From Nioella sp965215655 (lineage in GTDB: Bacteria; Pseudomonadota; Alphaproteobacteria; Rhodobacterales; Rhodobacteraceae): 64,000 nucleotides of DNA. Under the pieces are notes generated by a model, which worked only from the letters and a program-made list of their open reading frames with translations, searched no databases and was not told the origin of the DNA. Each line of letters starts with the position of its first letter. Position 1 is the first letter of the stretch. The stretch covers positions 3,038,001 through 3,102,000 of the forward strand of contig NZ_OZ244111.1 in NCBI RefSeq assembly GCF_965215655.1, in the 5' to 3' direction. The position numbers and the translations under genes are program-made. Shown here piece by piece: positions 51,705 to 59,506 of the stretch.

Positions 51705-51948
51705 CCGGGGCCTCCACGATGTCATGCGTGCGCGTGTCGCGCCAGATGGTCAGCCATGTCCCGCAGCCGCGCACGTGCCACCATTGTTCCTCAACGGGGC
51801 CGAGCGGATTGGGCACTTGGGTCAGCCATTCGGTCCAGACCGCGTCACTGACCGCTGCCGGATCCGGGCGTGGGGGCTTCACCGGCCCGCCGAAGGAAAA
51901 CTCGCTTTCGTTGCGTGGGCCACAGAACGGGCAAGGGATCTGCATCAT
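51691..51948 (-). CDS. soxD: Sarcosine oxidase subunit delta
   Basis: An 85-residue zinc-binding subunit. CPFCG (C6, C9) with H58 and C62 (HVRGCGTW) reproduces the zinc site of SoxD. Either of two adjacent ATGs (51948 or 51945) may be used. It overlaps soxA. Confidence 0.95.
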   Translation of the reverse strand: MMQIPCPFCGPRNESEFSFGGPVKPPRPDPAAVSDAVWTEWLTQVPNPLGPVEEQWWHVRGCGTWLTIWRDTRTHDIVEAPDDGR

Positions 51949-51957
51949 GGTTTGCGT

Positions 51958-53208
51958 CTACCTCGCTGTCGTGGTGCCGGTTTCCATCACGTAATCGAGA
52001 TGGCGGAAGCGGTTGATTCCGAAAGGTTCCATCAGCGGATGTGGCCGCCCCGTCGCCACAAGATGCGCCAGCGTCAGCCCGCCTGCCGGGATCGCCTTGT
52101 AACCGCCCCACCACCCGGCGGTAACGAAAAGCCCCGGCACGTCCGTTTCATCCTGAATGGGCGAGGCGTCATGGGCGATATCCAGATGCCCGCCCCATTG
52201 GCGCAGGAATTTCAGTTTCTTGAAGGACGGGAAGAGCGACAGCATCGCGGACACGGTATCCTCGAACACCGTCTGCTTGATGTCGCGGCGGAAGCTCTGC
52301 CCCGGATCGGGCGCGCCGCCGATGACGAGCGAGCCCTTGTCGGACTGGCTGAGGTAGAAGCCAGCGTCGGGGCAGTTCACAATGACGTCGATCAGCGGCT
52401 TCACCGGCTCCGACACGAAGGCCGTCAGGTTCATGGTCCGCAGGGGCAGTTTCAGCCCCACGGTTTCCGTCAGCGTCGTGGTATGGCCCGAGACGGCAAC
52501 CGCCACCTTGGGCGCGCGGATCACGCCGCGCGGGGTTTCCACCCCCTCGATGCGCCCATCCGCCCCGCGCAGAAGCTGCGTCACTGGCGTTTGCTGGTGG
52601 ATCTCGCCGCCCATGGCGTCAATGGCGCGGGCATAGCCCCATGCTACGGCGTCATGGCGGTTGATCGCGGCATCGGTGTGGACGTAACCGCCGACCACGG
52701 GCAGGCGGGCATCGGGGCCGCCGCCTGTCAGCGCGGGGATGCGGCGGCGCACCTCGGCCTCTGAAATCTGTTCGTATGTCGAGCCGTAGATATCCATGAT
52801 ATGCTGCCGCCGCCTGCGGTCGCGCATCATCGGATAGTTCTGGATGACGTCGATCATGCTGCGCTTGGAGTGCATCATGTTGAAATTGAGCTCGCGCGTC
52901 ATCGCCTCGTAAAGCGCCACCGACTTCACGTAGAAGGGGATCGACGCGTCGCGCATGTAGTTCGAGCGGATGGTGATCGTGTTGCGCGCGATATTGCCGC
53001 CGCCAAGCCAGCCGCGTTCCAGCACCGCGACATTGGTCAGCCCGTGCTCTTTCGCCAGATAATAAGCGGTGGCCAGACCATGCCCGCCCGCGCCAATGAC
53101 GATCACGTCATAGCGATCTTTCAGCGGCGGGCTGCGCCAGGCGGGAGCCCAGGTGGTGTGCCGGTTGATCCCGTGACGCAGCAGGGAGAGGGCGGAATAA
53201 CGTTGCAT
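51958..53208 (-). CDS. soxB: Sarcosine oxidase subunit beta
   Basis: A 416-residue flavin subunit that oxidises sarcosine. It opens MQRYSALSLLRHG, has the FAD fold YDVIVIGAGGHGLATAYYLAKEHG, and ends with GGWGGYKAIPAGG-like sequence. ATG 53208 is favoured over the GTG at 53211. It starts 11 nt after the stop of an amino-acid ABC permease, which ties the sox genes to that importer in one operon. Confidence 0.95.
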   Translation of the reverse strand: MQRYSALSLLRHGINRHTTWAPAWRSPPLKDRYDVIVIGAGGHGLATAYYLAKEHGLTNVAVLERGWLGGGNIARNTITIRSNYMRDASIPFYVKSVALYEAMTRELNFNMMHSKRSMIDVIQNYPMMRDRRRRQHIMDIYGSTYEQISEAEVRRRIPALTGGGPDARLPVVGGYVHTDAAINRHDAVAWGYARAIDAMGGEIHQQTPVTQLLRGADGRIEGVETPRGVIRAPKVAVAVSGHTTTLTETVGLKLPLRTMNLTAFVSEPVKPLIDVIVNCPDAGFYLSQSDKGSLVIGGAPDPGQSFRRDIKQTVFEDTVSAMLSLFPSFKKLKFLRQWGGHLDIAHDASPIQDETDVPGLFVTAGWWGGYKAIPAGGLTLAHLVATGRPHPLMEPFGINRFRHLDYVMETGTTTAR

Positions 53209-53219
53209 CACCCTGGCCC

Positions 53220-54107
53220 CTAGCGGTCGTTTCTTGAACTTCGCCGCTCCAGCCGACCGAAAAGGCGCGACAGCGAGAAGCAGACGACGAAGTAGAAAGC
53301 GGCGGTGGTGATCCAGGCCTCGAAGATCATCCGCGAGGAGGCGACAAGCTCCACCGTCTTGTAGGTCAGCTCCTGCACGGAGATCAGCGAGATGATGGAG
53401 CTGTCCTTGATCAGCGTGATAAACTGGTTGGCCAGCGGTGGCACCACCTTTTTCAGCGCTTGCGGCAGCACGATATAACGCAGTTCCTGCCGGCGGCTCA
53501 TGCCGATCGACCGGGCGGCTTCACGCTGGCCCTTTGGCACCGACTGAATGCCCGCGCGGATGATCTCGCCCACGAAGGCGCTTTCGAACAGCGCCAGAAC
53601 GATCACGCCGGAAATGAGTGAGGGGAAGCGGCGCATCTCGCCGAAGAAAAACTCCCACACGCCGTTGTTTTCCTGCCGCGCGATGCCGCGCGCCCATCTT
53701 TCGAGGTTCAGGGCGTCAATCAGCTGCTGCGAAAGGAAGAAGAAGAAGATGAAGACCACGACAACGGGCGGGATGTTGCGCAGGAATTCGAGATAGGTGC
53801 GCGCCAGCATCCGCACCGTCAGGTTGGACGAACAGCGCGCGATGCCCAGGATCGTGCCGAGGATCAGCGCCAGAATGGACGCGTAGATTGAAATGCGGAT
53901 CGTCGCGACAAGCCCCTGCAGAAGAATATTGGCAAAATACTCTTCTCGGGTGGTGTGCCAACCGACGATGTAATTGGGGATCAGGTGCCAGCGCCAGGAA
54001 TAGTTCAGCGTCCCTTCGATGGTAAACCAGATATAGCTGAAGAACGCCATCAGGACGGCCAGGATCGCCCAATCGGGCCATCTGAATTTTCGAAAGAACC
54101 TGATCAC
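53220..54107 (-). CDS. Amino-acid ABC transporter permease (GTG start), HisM type
   Basis: A 295-residue membrane protein with the polar-amino-acid permease signature ARTYLEFLRNIPPVVVVF and the coupling motif EAARSIGMSRRQELRYIVLPQAL. GTG 54107 (VIRFFRKFRWPDW) is used because upstream frame would cross a hairpin into the binding-protein gene. It pairs with the second permease encoded at 55043. It lies directly before soxB. Confidence 0.92.
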   Translation of the reverse strand: MIRFFRKFRWPDWAILAVLMAFFSYIWFTIEGTLNYSWRWHLIPNYIVGWHTTREEYFANILLQGLVATIRISIYASILALILGTILGIARCSSNLTVRMLARTYLEFLRNIPPVVVVFIFFFFLSQQLIDALNLERWARGIARQENNGVWEFFFGEMRRFPSLISGVIVLALFESAFVGEIIRAGIQSVPKGQREAARSIGMSRRQELRYIVLPQALKKVVPPLANQFITLIKDSSIISLISVQELTYKTVELVASSRMIFEAWITTAAFYFVVCFSLSRLFGRLERRSSRNDR

Positions 54108-54134
54108 GGTACGGGCCTGCCTGACAAGGGGGAA

Positions 54135-54153
54135 GGGGCGGTGAAACCGCCCC
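54135..54153 (-). other. Attenuating hairpin between binding protein and permease
   Basis: GGGGCGGT (54135-54142) and ACCGCCCC (54146-54153) form an 8-bp stem with a 3-nt loop, in the 59-nt gap after the binding-protein stop. Such hairpins commonly raise binding-protein message over downstream permease and enzyme genes. There is no clear T-run on the coding strand. Confidence 0.55.
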
Positions 54154-54166
54154 CTCGCGTTTGGGT

Positions 54167-55000
54167 TTACTGTGCGACCTGATCGGCCCAGTCTTCGGTG
54201 GCGAACCAGTAGTCGTGGCGCTCTTCCAGCCAGCCAGACCGCCACTGTTGCGCGATCCAGTTGTTGAAGAAGTTCAGAGCATCCGGGTCACCCCGACGCA
54301 CGGCAAAGCCTTCGCCGCGCGGGTCGAAAAGACTGTCGAAGGGCACGTAGAGCACATCGGGATGACGCCCGGCCTCACGGTTCGGGGTCGGCTGCGAGGC
54401 CATGGTGGCGTGCGCGTTGCCGTTCAGAACCTCCTGCGCGGCGGCACCGTCCTCATCGAACAGCAGCAGTTGCGCTTCGGGGAAGCGGTCTGCGATCACC
54501 ACGGCGGGCGTAGCGCCGCGGCGGGCGGCGAAGATCACGTCGGGAGAGTTCATATCCTCCATCGACATGCCCTCAGTCATCTCGCGATTGGCCAGGATGG
54601 CAAGGCCCGAATAGGCATAAGGCTGGGTGAAGTTCACCGTCAGGTTCCGCTGTGCCGTAACCGACATGCCCGAGATGATCACGTCGAAATTGCCCGCCAG
54701 CAGGGCCGGGATGATCCCGTCCCACGCGGTCGGCACAAACTCCACCTCGACGCCCATATCCTCGGCCAGCTGGCGGCCCACGTCGAGTTCGAAGCCGATG
54801 AGGTCGCCATTCACGTCGCGCATGGACCACGGAACGAAGAGCGACAGGCCGATGCGGATCACGCCCTCTTCCTGGATCTGGGTGATGACGCTTTCCGAGG
54901 TCAGCGCCTGCGACGCGCTTTGCGCCGCGGCGGGAAGGGCAACGCCCGTCGCCATGGCCGCGCCAAGGGCGGCCCCGAACAGTCTGCGAGTAATCGTCAT
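54167..55000 (-). CDS. Amino-acid ABC transporter substrate-binding protein
   Basis: A 277-residue periplasmic protein of the SBP_bac_3 family. The signal peptide starts MTITRRLFGAALGAAMATG, with cleavage near PAAAQ. The fold is shown by EGVIRIGLSLFVPWSMRDVNGDLIGFELDVGRQLAEDMGVEVEFV and DVIISGMSVTAQRNLTVNFTQPYA. It sits between the two permease genes and upstream of soxBDAG. Its ligand is probably an N-methylated amino acid or a sarcosine precursor. That is context inference. Confidence 0.93.
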   Translation of the reverse strand: MTITRRLFGAALGAAMATGVALPAAAQSASQALTSESVITQIQEEGVIRIGLSLFVPWSMRDVNGDLIGFELDVGRQLAEDMGVEVEFVPTAWDGIIPALLAGNFDVIISGMSVTAQRNLTVNFTQPYAYSGLAILANREMTEGMSMEDMNSPDVIFAARRGATPAVVIADRFPEAQLLLFDEDGAAAQEVLNGNAHATMASQPTPNREAGRHPDVLYVPFDSLFDPRGEGFAVRRGDPDALNFFNNWIAQQWRSGWLEERHDYWFATEDWADQVAQ

Positions 55001-55042
55001 GTCTTGTCTCCTTGTTGGATCATTAGGGACTTGGTGCTCTTG

Positions 55043-55885
55043 TTATTGGTCGACGGCGTATCTGCGTTCGAGATACGAGACGCCGACAGACAGGATCAGC
55101 GTGACCACCATGTAGACGGCGGCCACCGTGAACCAGATTTCGAAGCTCATGAAGGTGTCGGAAATGATGTTGCGCCCGATCGTCGTCAACTCGGCCACCG
55201 CGATCACGCTGACGATGGCGGAGCTTTTGATCAGATGCACCGCCTCGCCGGTCATCGGCGGCAACATGAAGCGCACGGATTGGGGCAGGATGATATAGCG
55301 ATAGGTCTGGCCGGTGGTCATCCCGATGGATTTCGCGGCCTCCCACTGGCCCTTGTCCACGGCGTTGATCCCGGCGCGAAATATCTCGGAAATCAGGGCA
55401 GAGTGGAACACGGCCAGGGTCAGGATCGAGGCCCAGTAGCGGTCAAACCCGAAGATGGGGCCAAGCACGTAGTAGAAGAGGTAAAGCAGCACCAGCAGCG
55501 GGATGTTGCGGATCAGTTCGAGGAAGCCGATCGACACGGCCGTGCCCATCACCAGCCCCGACAGCCGCAGAAGCGCGACCAGCAGGCCAAGGACGGTGGC
55601 AAGCGCAAAGGCGGTGGCGGACAGCTGGATGGTGGCGAACAGACCATAGACGATCTCGCCCAGTTGAAACCCGTCATCGGTGAAACTGTAGAGAAACTGG
55701 GGAACCCGGTGCCATTGCCAGTTGTAGCCCATGTTCTGCGCGCCGGTGAACGACCCGTAGATGATCAGCCCCATCACGGCGACATAGATCGCAATGGAGA
55801 CTGCCGTGGACCCCAGGAACCGCTGAAAAGCCGGGCGTTGCGGCAGCGGCTGGCCCTTTAGGCCGGAGAGGTCCGGGGCGCTCAT
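55043..55885 (-). CDS. Amino-acid ABC transporter permease, HisQ type
   Basis: A 280-residue permease. The signature GFLELIRNIPLLVLLYLFYY and coupling motif WEAAKSIGMTTGQTYRYIILPQ are clear, and hydrophobic segments fill the rest. ATG 55885 is 2 nt after the ATPase stop; an upstream in-frame start is not conserved. It is the partner of the permease at 53220. Confidence 0.92.
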   Translation of the reverse strand: MSAPDLSGLKGQPLPQRPAFQRFLGSTAVSIAIYVAVMGLIIYGSFTGAQNMGYNWQWHRVPQFLYSFTDDGFQLGEIVYGLFATIQLSATAFALATVLGLLVALLRLSGLVMGTAVSIGFLELIRNIPLLVLLYLFYYVLGPIFGFDRYWASILTLAVFHSALISEIFRAGINAVDKGQWEAAKSIGMTTGQTYRYIILPQSVRFMLPPMTGEAVHLIKSSAIVSVIAVAELTTIGRNIISDTFMSFEIWFTVAAVYMVVTLILSVGVSYLERRYAVDQ

Positions 55886-55887
55886 CC

Positions 55888-56637
55888 CTAATGCTCCAGA
55901 ATCTGGTCGAGGAACAGACGGCACCGTTCGCTGGAGGGGTTGGTGAAAAACGTATCGGGGGGCGACACTTCGACGATCTCGCCCTCCTCCATGAACACCA
56001 TCGTGTCAGCCACCTTGCGGGCAAAGCCCATCTCGTGCGTGACGACGACCATGGTCATGCCGGATTGGGCCAGCTCCACCATCACGTCGAGCACCTCGTT
56101 GATCATCTCGGGATCGAGCGCCGATGTGGGCTCGTCGAACAGCATGATCCGCGTTTCCATGCAAAGCGAGCGGGCGATGGCCACGCGCTGCTGCTGTCCG
56201 CCGGAAAGCTGCGCGGGATACTTGTCGGCCTGCTCGGGGATGTGCACGCGGTCGAGATACTTGCGCGCCGTGGCCTCGGCCTGCGCGCGGCCCTGCCTGC
56301 GCACCTTCATCGGGCCGATCATCAGGTTTTCCAGAACAGTCAGATGAGGAAACAGGTTGAACTGCTGGAAGACCATACCGACTTCCTGCCGCAGCCTGCG
56401 CATGTCCTTGGATTGCTCGTGCACCTCGACACCGTCGATGACCAATCGGCCGGAATTGTGCCATTCCAGCCCGTTGAAACAGCGGATGAGGGTAGACTTG
56501 CCGGACCCGGACGGGCCGCAGATCACCATCTTCTCGCCCTGGTGGACTGTCAGGTTGACGTCCTTCAGCGCATGGAAATGGCCATAGAACTTGTCGAGAT
56601 TCGCGACCTCGATGATTGGGTCGGACGCACCCGTCAT
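55888..56637 (-). CDS. Amino-acid ABC transporter ATP-binding protein, GlnQ-like
   Basis: A 249-residue ATPase with Walker A GPSGSGKS (41-48), signature LSGGQQQRVAIARSL (from 144), Walker B MLFDEPTSALDPE and H-loop VVVTHEMGFARKVAD. It is first in the eight-gene run ATPase, permease, binding protein, permease, soxB, soxD, soxA, soxG. The promoter must lie in 56638-56869, shared with the divergent AhpD-like gene. Confidence 0.94.
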   Translation of the reverse strand: MTGASDPIIEVANLDKFYGHFHALKDVNLTVHQGEKMVICGPSGSGKSTLIRCFNGLEWHNSGRLVIDGVEVHEQSKDMRRLRQEVGMVFQQFNLFPHLTVLENLMIGPMKVRRQGRAQAEATARKYLDRVHIPEQADKYPAQLSGGQQQRVAIARSLCMETRIMLFDEPTSALDPEMINEVLDVMVELAQSGMTMVVVTHEMGFARKVADTMVFMEEGEIVEVSPPDTFFTNPSSERCRLFLDQILEH

Positions 56638-56748
56638 GACAGGAAGGCCAAATCGGCGCCACCGACGGCCCTCATGGCGCAGCCCGGTCCGGCCGCCTCC
56701 GATCCTGTGCAGTTCCACCGCATAAGCAATTACCCAGCCCCTGAATCT

Positions 56749-56784
56749 GTTGCGCGTCGCTGAATAAGGTTGCGCGAGGCGCAA
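56749..56784. promoter_or_regulatory. Repeat pair in the ABC-sox/AhpD divergent promoter
   Basis: GTTGCGCG occurs at 56749-56756 and again at 56769-56776, exactly 20 bp apart. The second copy is part of the palindrome TTGCGC-GAG-GCGCAA (56770-56784). Two-turn spacing suggests cooperative binding by one regulator, perhaps the XRE-cupin protein encoded at 57460. Confidence 0.45.
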
Positions 56785-56869
56785 TAATTCGTCAATAAAA
56801 AATGTAGCACGAATGTGGATCGAGACCACAGCGCATAGTTTTTGAGCACTGAAACCTGAAGGAGCGACC

Positions 56870-57448
56870 ATGTCCGCCTGGATCAGAATGCTTTCGGACG
56901 ACGAGGCCGACGCGCCCCTGAAAAAGGCCCTCGACTTCGCCCGGACGCCGCATGGCACCGTCGATAACGTGATGCGCGTGCATTCCCTGCGCCCCAGCAC
57001 CATGAACGGCCATGTGGTTCTGTATCGCGCCTGCCTGCATGATGACGGCAACACCGTGCCGATGTGGTTTCAGGAGGTCATAAGCTCGTATGTTTCGACG
57101 CTCAACGATTGCCCGTATTCCTACGCCAATCACTGGGCGAACGCCCGCCACCTGATCGGCGACGACGCCCGCGCGGACATGGTCGAAAACGCCTTGCAGG
57201 CGCATCGCCCGGAAGATGCGTTCGACGGGGCGGAACTGGCCGCATTGCGCTACGCCGCGAAGCTGACGCTGTATCCCGGCAAGATCGAAAAGGCGGATGT
57301 GGACGCGCTGCGCGCCGCCGGATGGGATGACGGCGAGATCCTGGAGATCAATCAGATCGTCGGATATTTCAACTATGCCAACAGGTTGCTCAACGGGCTT
57401 GGGGTCACGACCGACGGCGACGTCGTGGGCTACTACAAGAAGGACTAG
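56870..57448 (+). CDS. AhpD-like/uncharacterised peroxidase-related protein with a degenerate active site
   Basis: A 192-residue CMD/AhpD-superfamily protein of the peroxidase-related group. The expected CxxC appears as CPYS (C81 to S84) followed by H88. The second cysteine, peroxidatic in AhpD, is replaced by serine. Peroxidase activity is therefore doubtful and another role or a different nucleophile is possible. GGAG lies 6 nt before the ATG. It is followed by an XRE-cupin regulator after 11 nt, so the two are cotranscribed. It is divergent from the ABC-sox operon. Confidence 0.8.
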   Translation: MSAWIRMLSDDEADAPLKKALDFARTPHGTVDNVMRVHSLRPSTMNGHVVLYRACLHDDGNTVPMWFQEVISSYVSTLNDCPYSYANHWANARHLIGDDARADMVENALQAHRPEDAFDGAELAALRYAAKLTLYPGKIEKADVDALRAAGWDDGEILEINQIVGYFNYANRLLNGLGVTTDGDVVGYYKKD

Positions 57449-57459
57449 GGGCGCGGCAC

Positions 57460-58050
57460 ATGCGGACAGAGGACCCACCCGGCAAGCTGATCGACAGAGC
57501 CATCGGTGCCTCGTTGAAAGAACTGCGCCGCCAACGGGGTCATTCCGCACGGTCCCTTGCCGATCTTTCGGGCGTCTCCGCCGCCATGATCAGCCGCATC
57601 GAAAACGGCCTCGTCTCGCCCTCGATCGGCACCCTCGCCGCCCTGGCCGAGGCGCTGGAAGTGCCGATTATCTCGCTGTTCCGAGAAGCCCAGACCGACC
57701 ATACGGATTTCACGCTGGTGCGCCACGGCGAGGGGTTGAAATCGACCCGCATCACCGATGACCACCAGCACGAGTATATCAACCTCGCAATCCATGCCCG
57801 CAAGGATCTGCGGTTTCAGGCAAGGCGGGTGACCTTGCTGCGCGAGGGCGGCCCGCCCCCCACCTATGTCGGCCATGGCGTTGTCTTCGTTCAGGTGCTT
57901 GAAGGCGAAGCGGTCTATCGCTACGGGCAGCAGTATCTGACCCTGCGGGCGGGTGACAGCATCAGCGTGGACGCAGAGCTTAACCACGGCTTTGTCGATG
58001 TCCTGACCCCAGAGTTCACCTTCCTGACCGTTCAAGCCGAAAGACCTTGA
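57460..58050 (+). CDS. XRE-cupin transcriptional regulator
   Basis: A 196-residue regulator. The N-terminal XRE HTH (about 15-72; LKELRRQRGHSARSLADLSGVSAAMISRIENG) is followed by a C-terminal cupin sensor domain (about 105-193; FVQVLEGEAVYRYGQQYLTLRAGDSISVDAELNHGF). Regulators of this type often respond to small amines or amino acids. Position suggests control of the divergent ABC-sox operon, the AhpD-like gene and the MATE exporter downstream. Confidence 0.92.
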   Translation: MRTEDPPGKLIDRAIGASLKELRRQRGHSARSLADLSGVSAAMISRIENGLVSPSIGTLAALAEALEVPIISLFREAQTDHTDFTLVRHGEGLKSTRITDDHQHEYINLAIHARKDLRFQARRVTLLREGGPPPTYVGHGVVFVQVLEGEAVYRYGQQYLTLRAGDSISVDAELNHGFVDVLTPEFTFLTVQAERP

Positions 58051-58059
58051 GGCCCCGAC

Positions 58060-59454
58060 ATGGCACGCCCCATCGACAATGATCTGACCGAGGGGGCCAT
58101 CGCCGGTCATTTCCGCACGCTTGCCATTCCCGGTGCCTTGGGGATGCTGTTCAACACGCTCTACAACATCGTCGACATGTATTTCGCGGGGCTGCTCGGG
58201 ACCAGCGCGCAGGCGGGTATCGCGCTTGGCTTTCAGGCCTTTCACATCGCCATGTCGTTCGGGGTCGGGCTTGGGGCAGCCATGGGCGCGCTGGTCGGCA
58301 ATGCGCTTGGGGCGCGCAACCGGCGTCAGGCCCGGCGCACCATCGCGCAGGGCATCGTCTACGGGGTGACAGCGGCCATTGCACTCGGCCTTGCGGGGCT
58401 GTGGTATGGCCCGCTGATCATCCGGCTGGTGTCGGAGGCCGGGGCCTATCAGGACGCGGGAATTCGCTATTTCCAGATCCTCTCGCTGGCCCTGCCCGGC
58501 TTTCTGGTGGCCTTTGGCTGCAACGGTGTCTTGCAGGCTCATGGCGACGGCCGGTCGATGCAGCGGGCGCTGATGGTGGCGTTCATTGCCAATATCGGCC
58601 TGAACCCGCTGTTCATCTATGGCATTCCCGGCCTCTGGTCCGGCATCGGCTTCGACGGGCTGGCGGTCTCGACCGTGGTCAGCCAGACCGGGGTGATGCT
58701 CTACATGCTGCGGCAGGTCTTTCGCCTGCGGACCATGGCGCGGCTGAGGGCGCGCAATTTTCGCCCGCGCGCCGACCGCTTCCGCGAGATCTCGCTCCAG
58801 ACGCTGCCAACGGCCACCTCGATGCTGGTGATGTTCCTGTCCGGCTTCGTCGTGCAATACGCGCTGAAAGGGTTTGGCGAACATGCCGTGGCGGGCTTCG
58901 GGCTTGGGATCAGGCTGGAACAGATCCTGCTGCTGCCGGTCTTCGGCGTGACCGGTGCGCTTCTGCCAATAGCCTCGCAGAATTTCGGCGCAGGGGATTA
59001 CGAGCGCGTCAGGGAAGCGCTGCGCTTTTGCTGGAAGGTCGGCTTCATCATGACCGCCACGGCCGCACCCATCCTGTGGATTTTCGGCAGTACAATCCTG
59101 TCGGTCTTCACCGATGATCCCGAGGTGATCCGGGTCGGCACCATCTATCTGCGCATCGACGGGGTGATCCTGCCTGTCTACATGATGCTGTTCTCTATCA
59201 ACGGGCTGCTTCAGGCGCTCAAGCGCCCCATGGCAACAGTCTGGATCAGCCTCTACCGTCAGGGGTTCGGCATCGCCTTTTTCATATGGCTGTTCGTCGG
59301 CGTCTGGGGCTTTGACGAGCACGGCGTCTGGTTCGGCGTCGCCTGTGCGGTGATCACGGGCCTTGGCCTGTCGCTATGGATCGCAACCCGCGTGGCCGCG
59401 CAGGAAATGGGCGGGCTGTGGCGCGGTCCCGCGCAGCGGGAGCCGGTGACATGA
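58060..59454 (+). CDS. MATE-family efflux transporter
   Basis: A 464-residue protein with about 12 hydrophobic segments and MATE features: LAIPGALGMLFNTLYNIVDMYFAG, VGLGAAMGALVGNALGARNR, GCNGVLQAHGDGR and FGVTGALLPIASQNFGAGDYERV. It is a cation-coupled exporter of organic compounds. It follows the XRE-cupin gene by 9 nt and is convergent with iolD (52 nt between stops). Substrate unknown. Confidence 0.92.
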   Translation: MARPIDNDLTEGAIAGHFRTLAIPGALGMLFNTLYNIVDMYFAGLLGTSAQAGIALGFQAFHIAMSFGVGLGAAMGALVGNALGARNRRQARRTIAQGIVYGVTAAIALGLAGLWYGPLIIRLVSEAGAYQDAGIRYFQILSLALPGFLVAFGCNGVLQAHGDGRSMQRALMVAFIANIGLNPLFIYGIPGLWSGIGFDGLAVSTVVSQTGVMLYMLRQVFRLRTMARLRARNFRPRADRFREISLQTLPTATSMLVMFLSGFVVQYALKGFGEHAVAGFGLGIRLEQILLLPVFGVTGALLPIASQNFGAGDYERVREALRFCWKVGFIMTATAAPILWIFGSTILSVFTDDPEVIRVGTIYLRIDGVILPVYMMLFSINGLLQALKRPMATVWISLYRQGFGIAFFIWLFVGVWGFDEHGVWFGVACAVITGLGLSLWIATRVAAQEMGGLWRGPAQREPVT

Positions 59455-59506
59455 ACGCCACCGCCCCGCTTCGTCCGCCTGTCTGGCCCCTAGGTGACGC
59501 AGCACC

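Noticed and set aside
57445..59322. A 625-codon minus-strand frame opposite the XRE-cupin and MATE genes
   Set aside because: Translation lacks any domain and is compositionally like other antisense frames; both + strand genes are clear.
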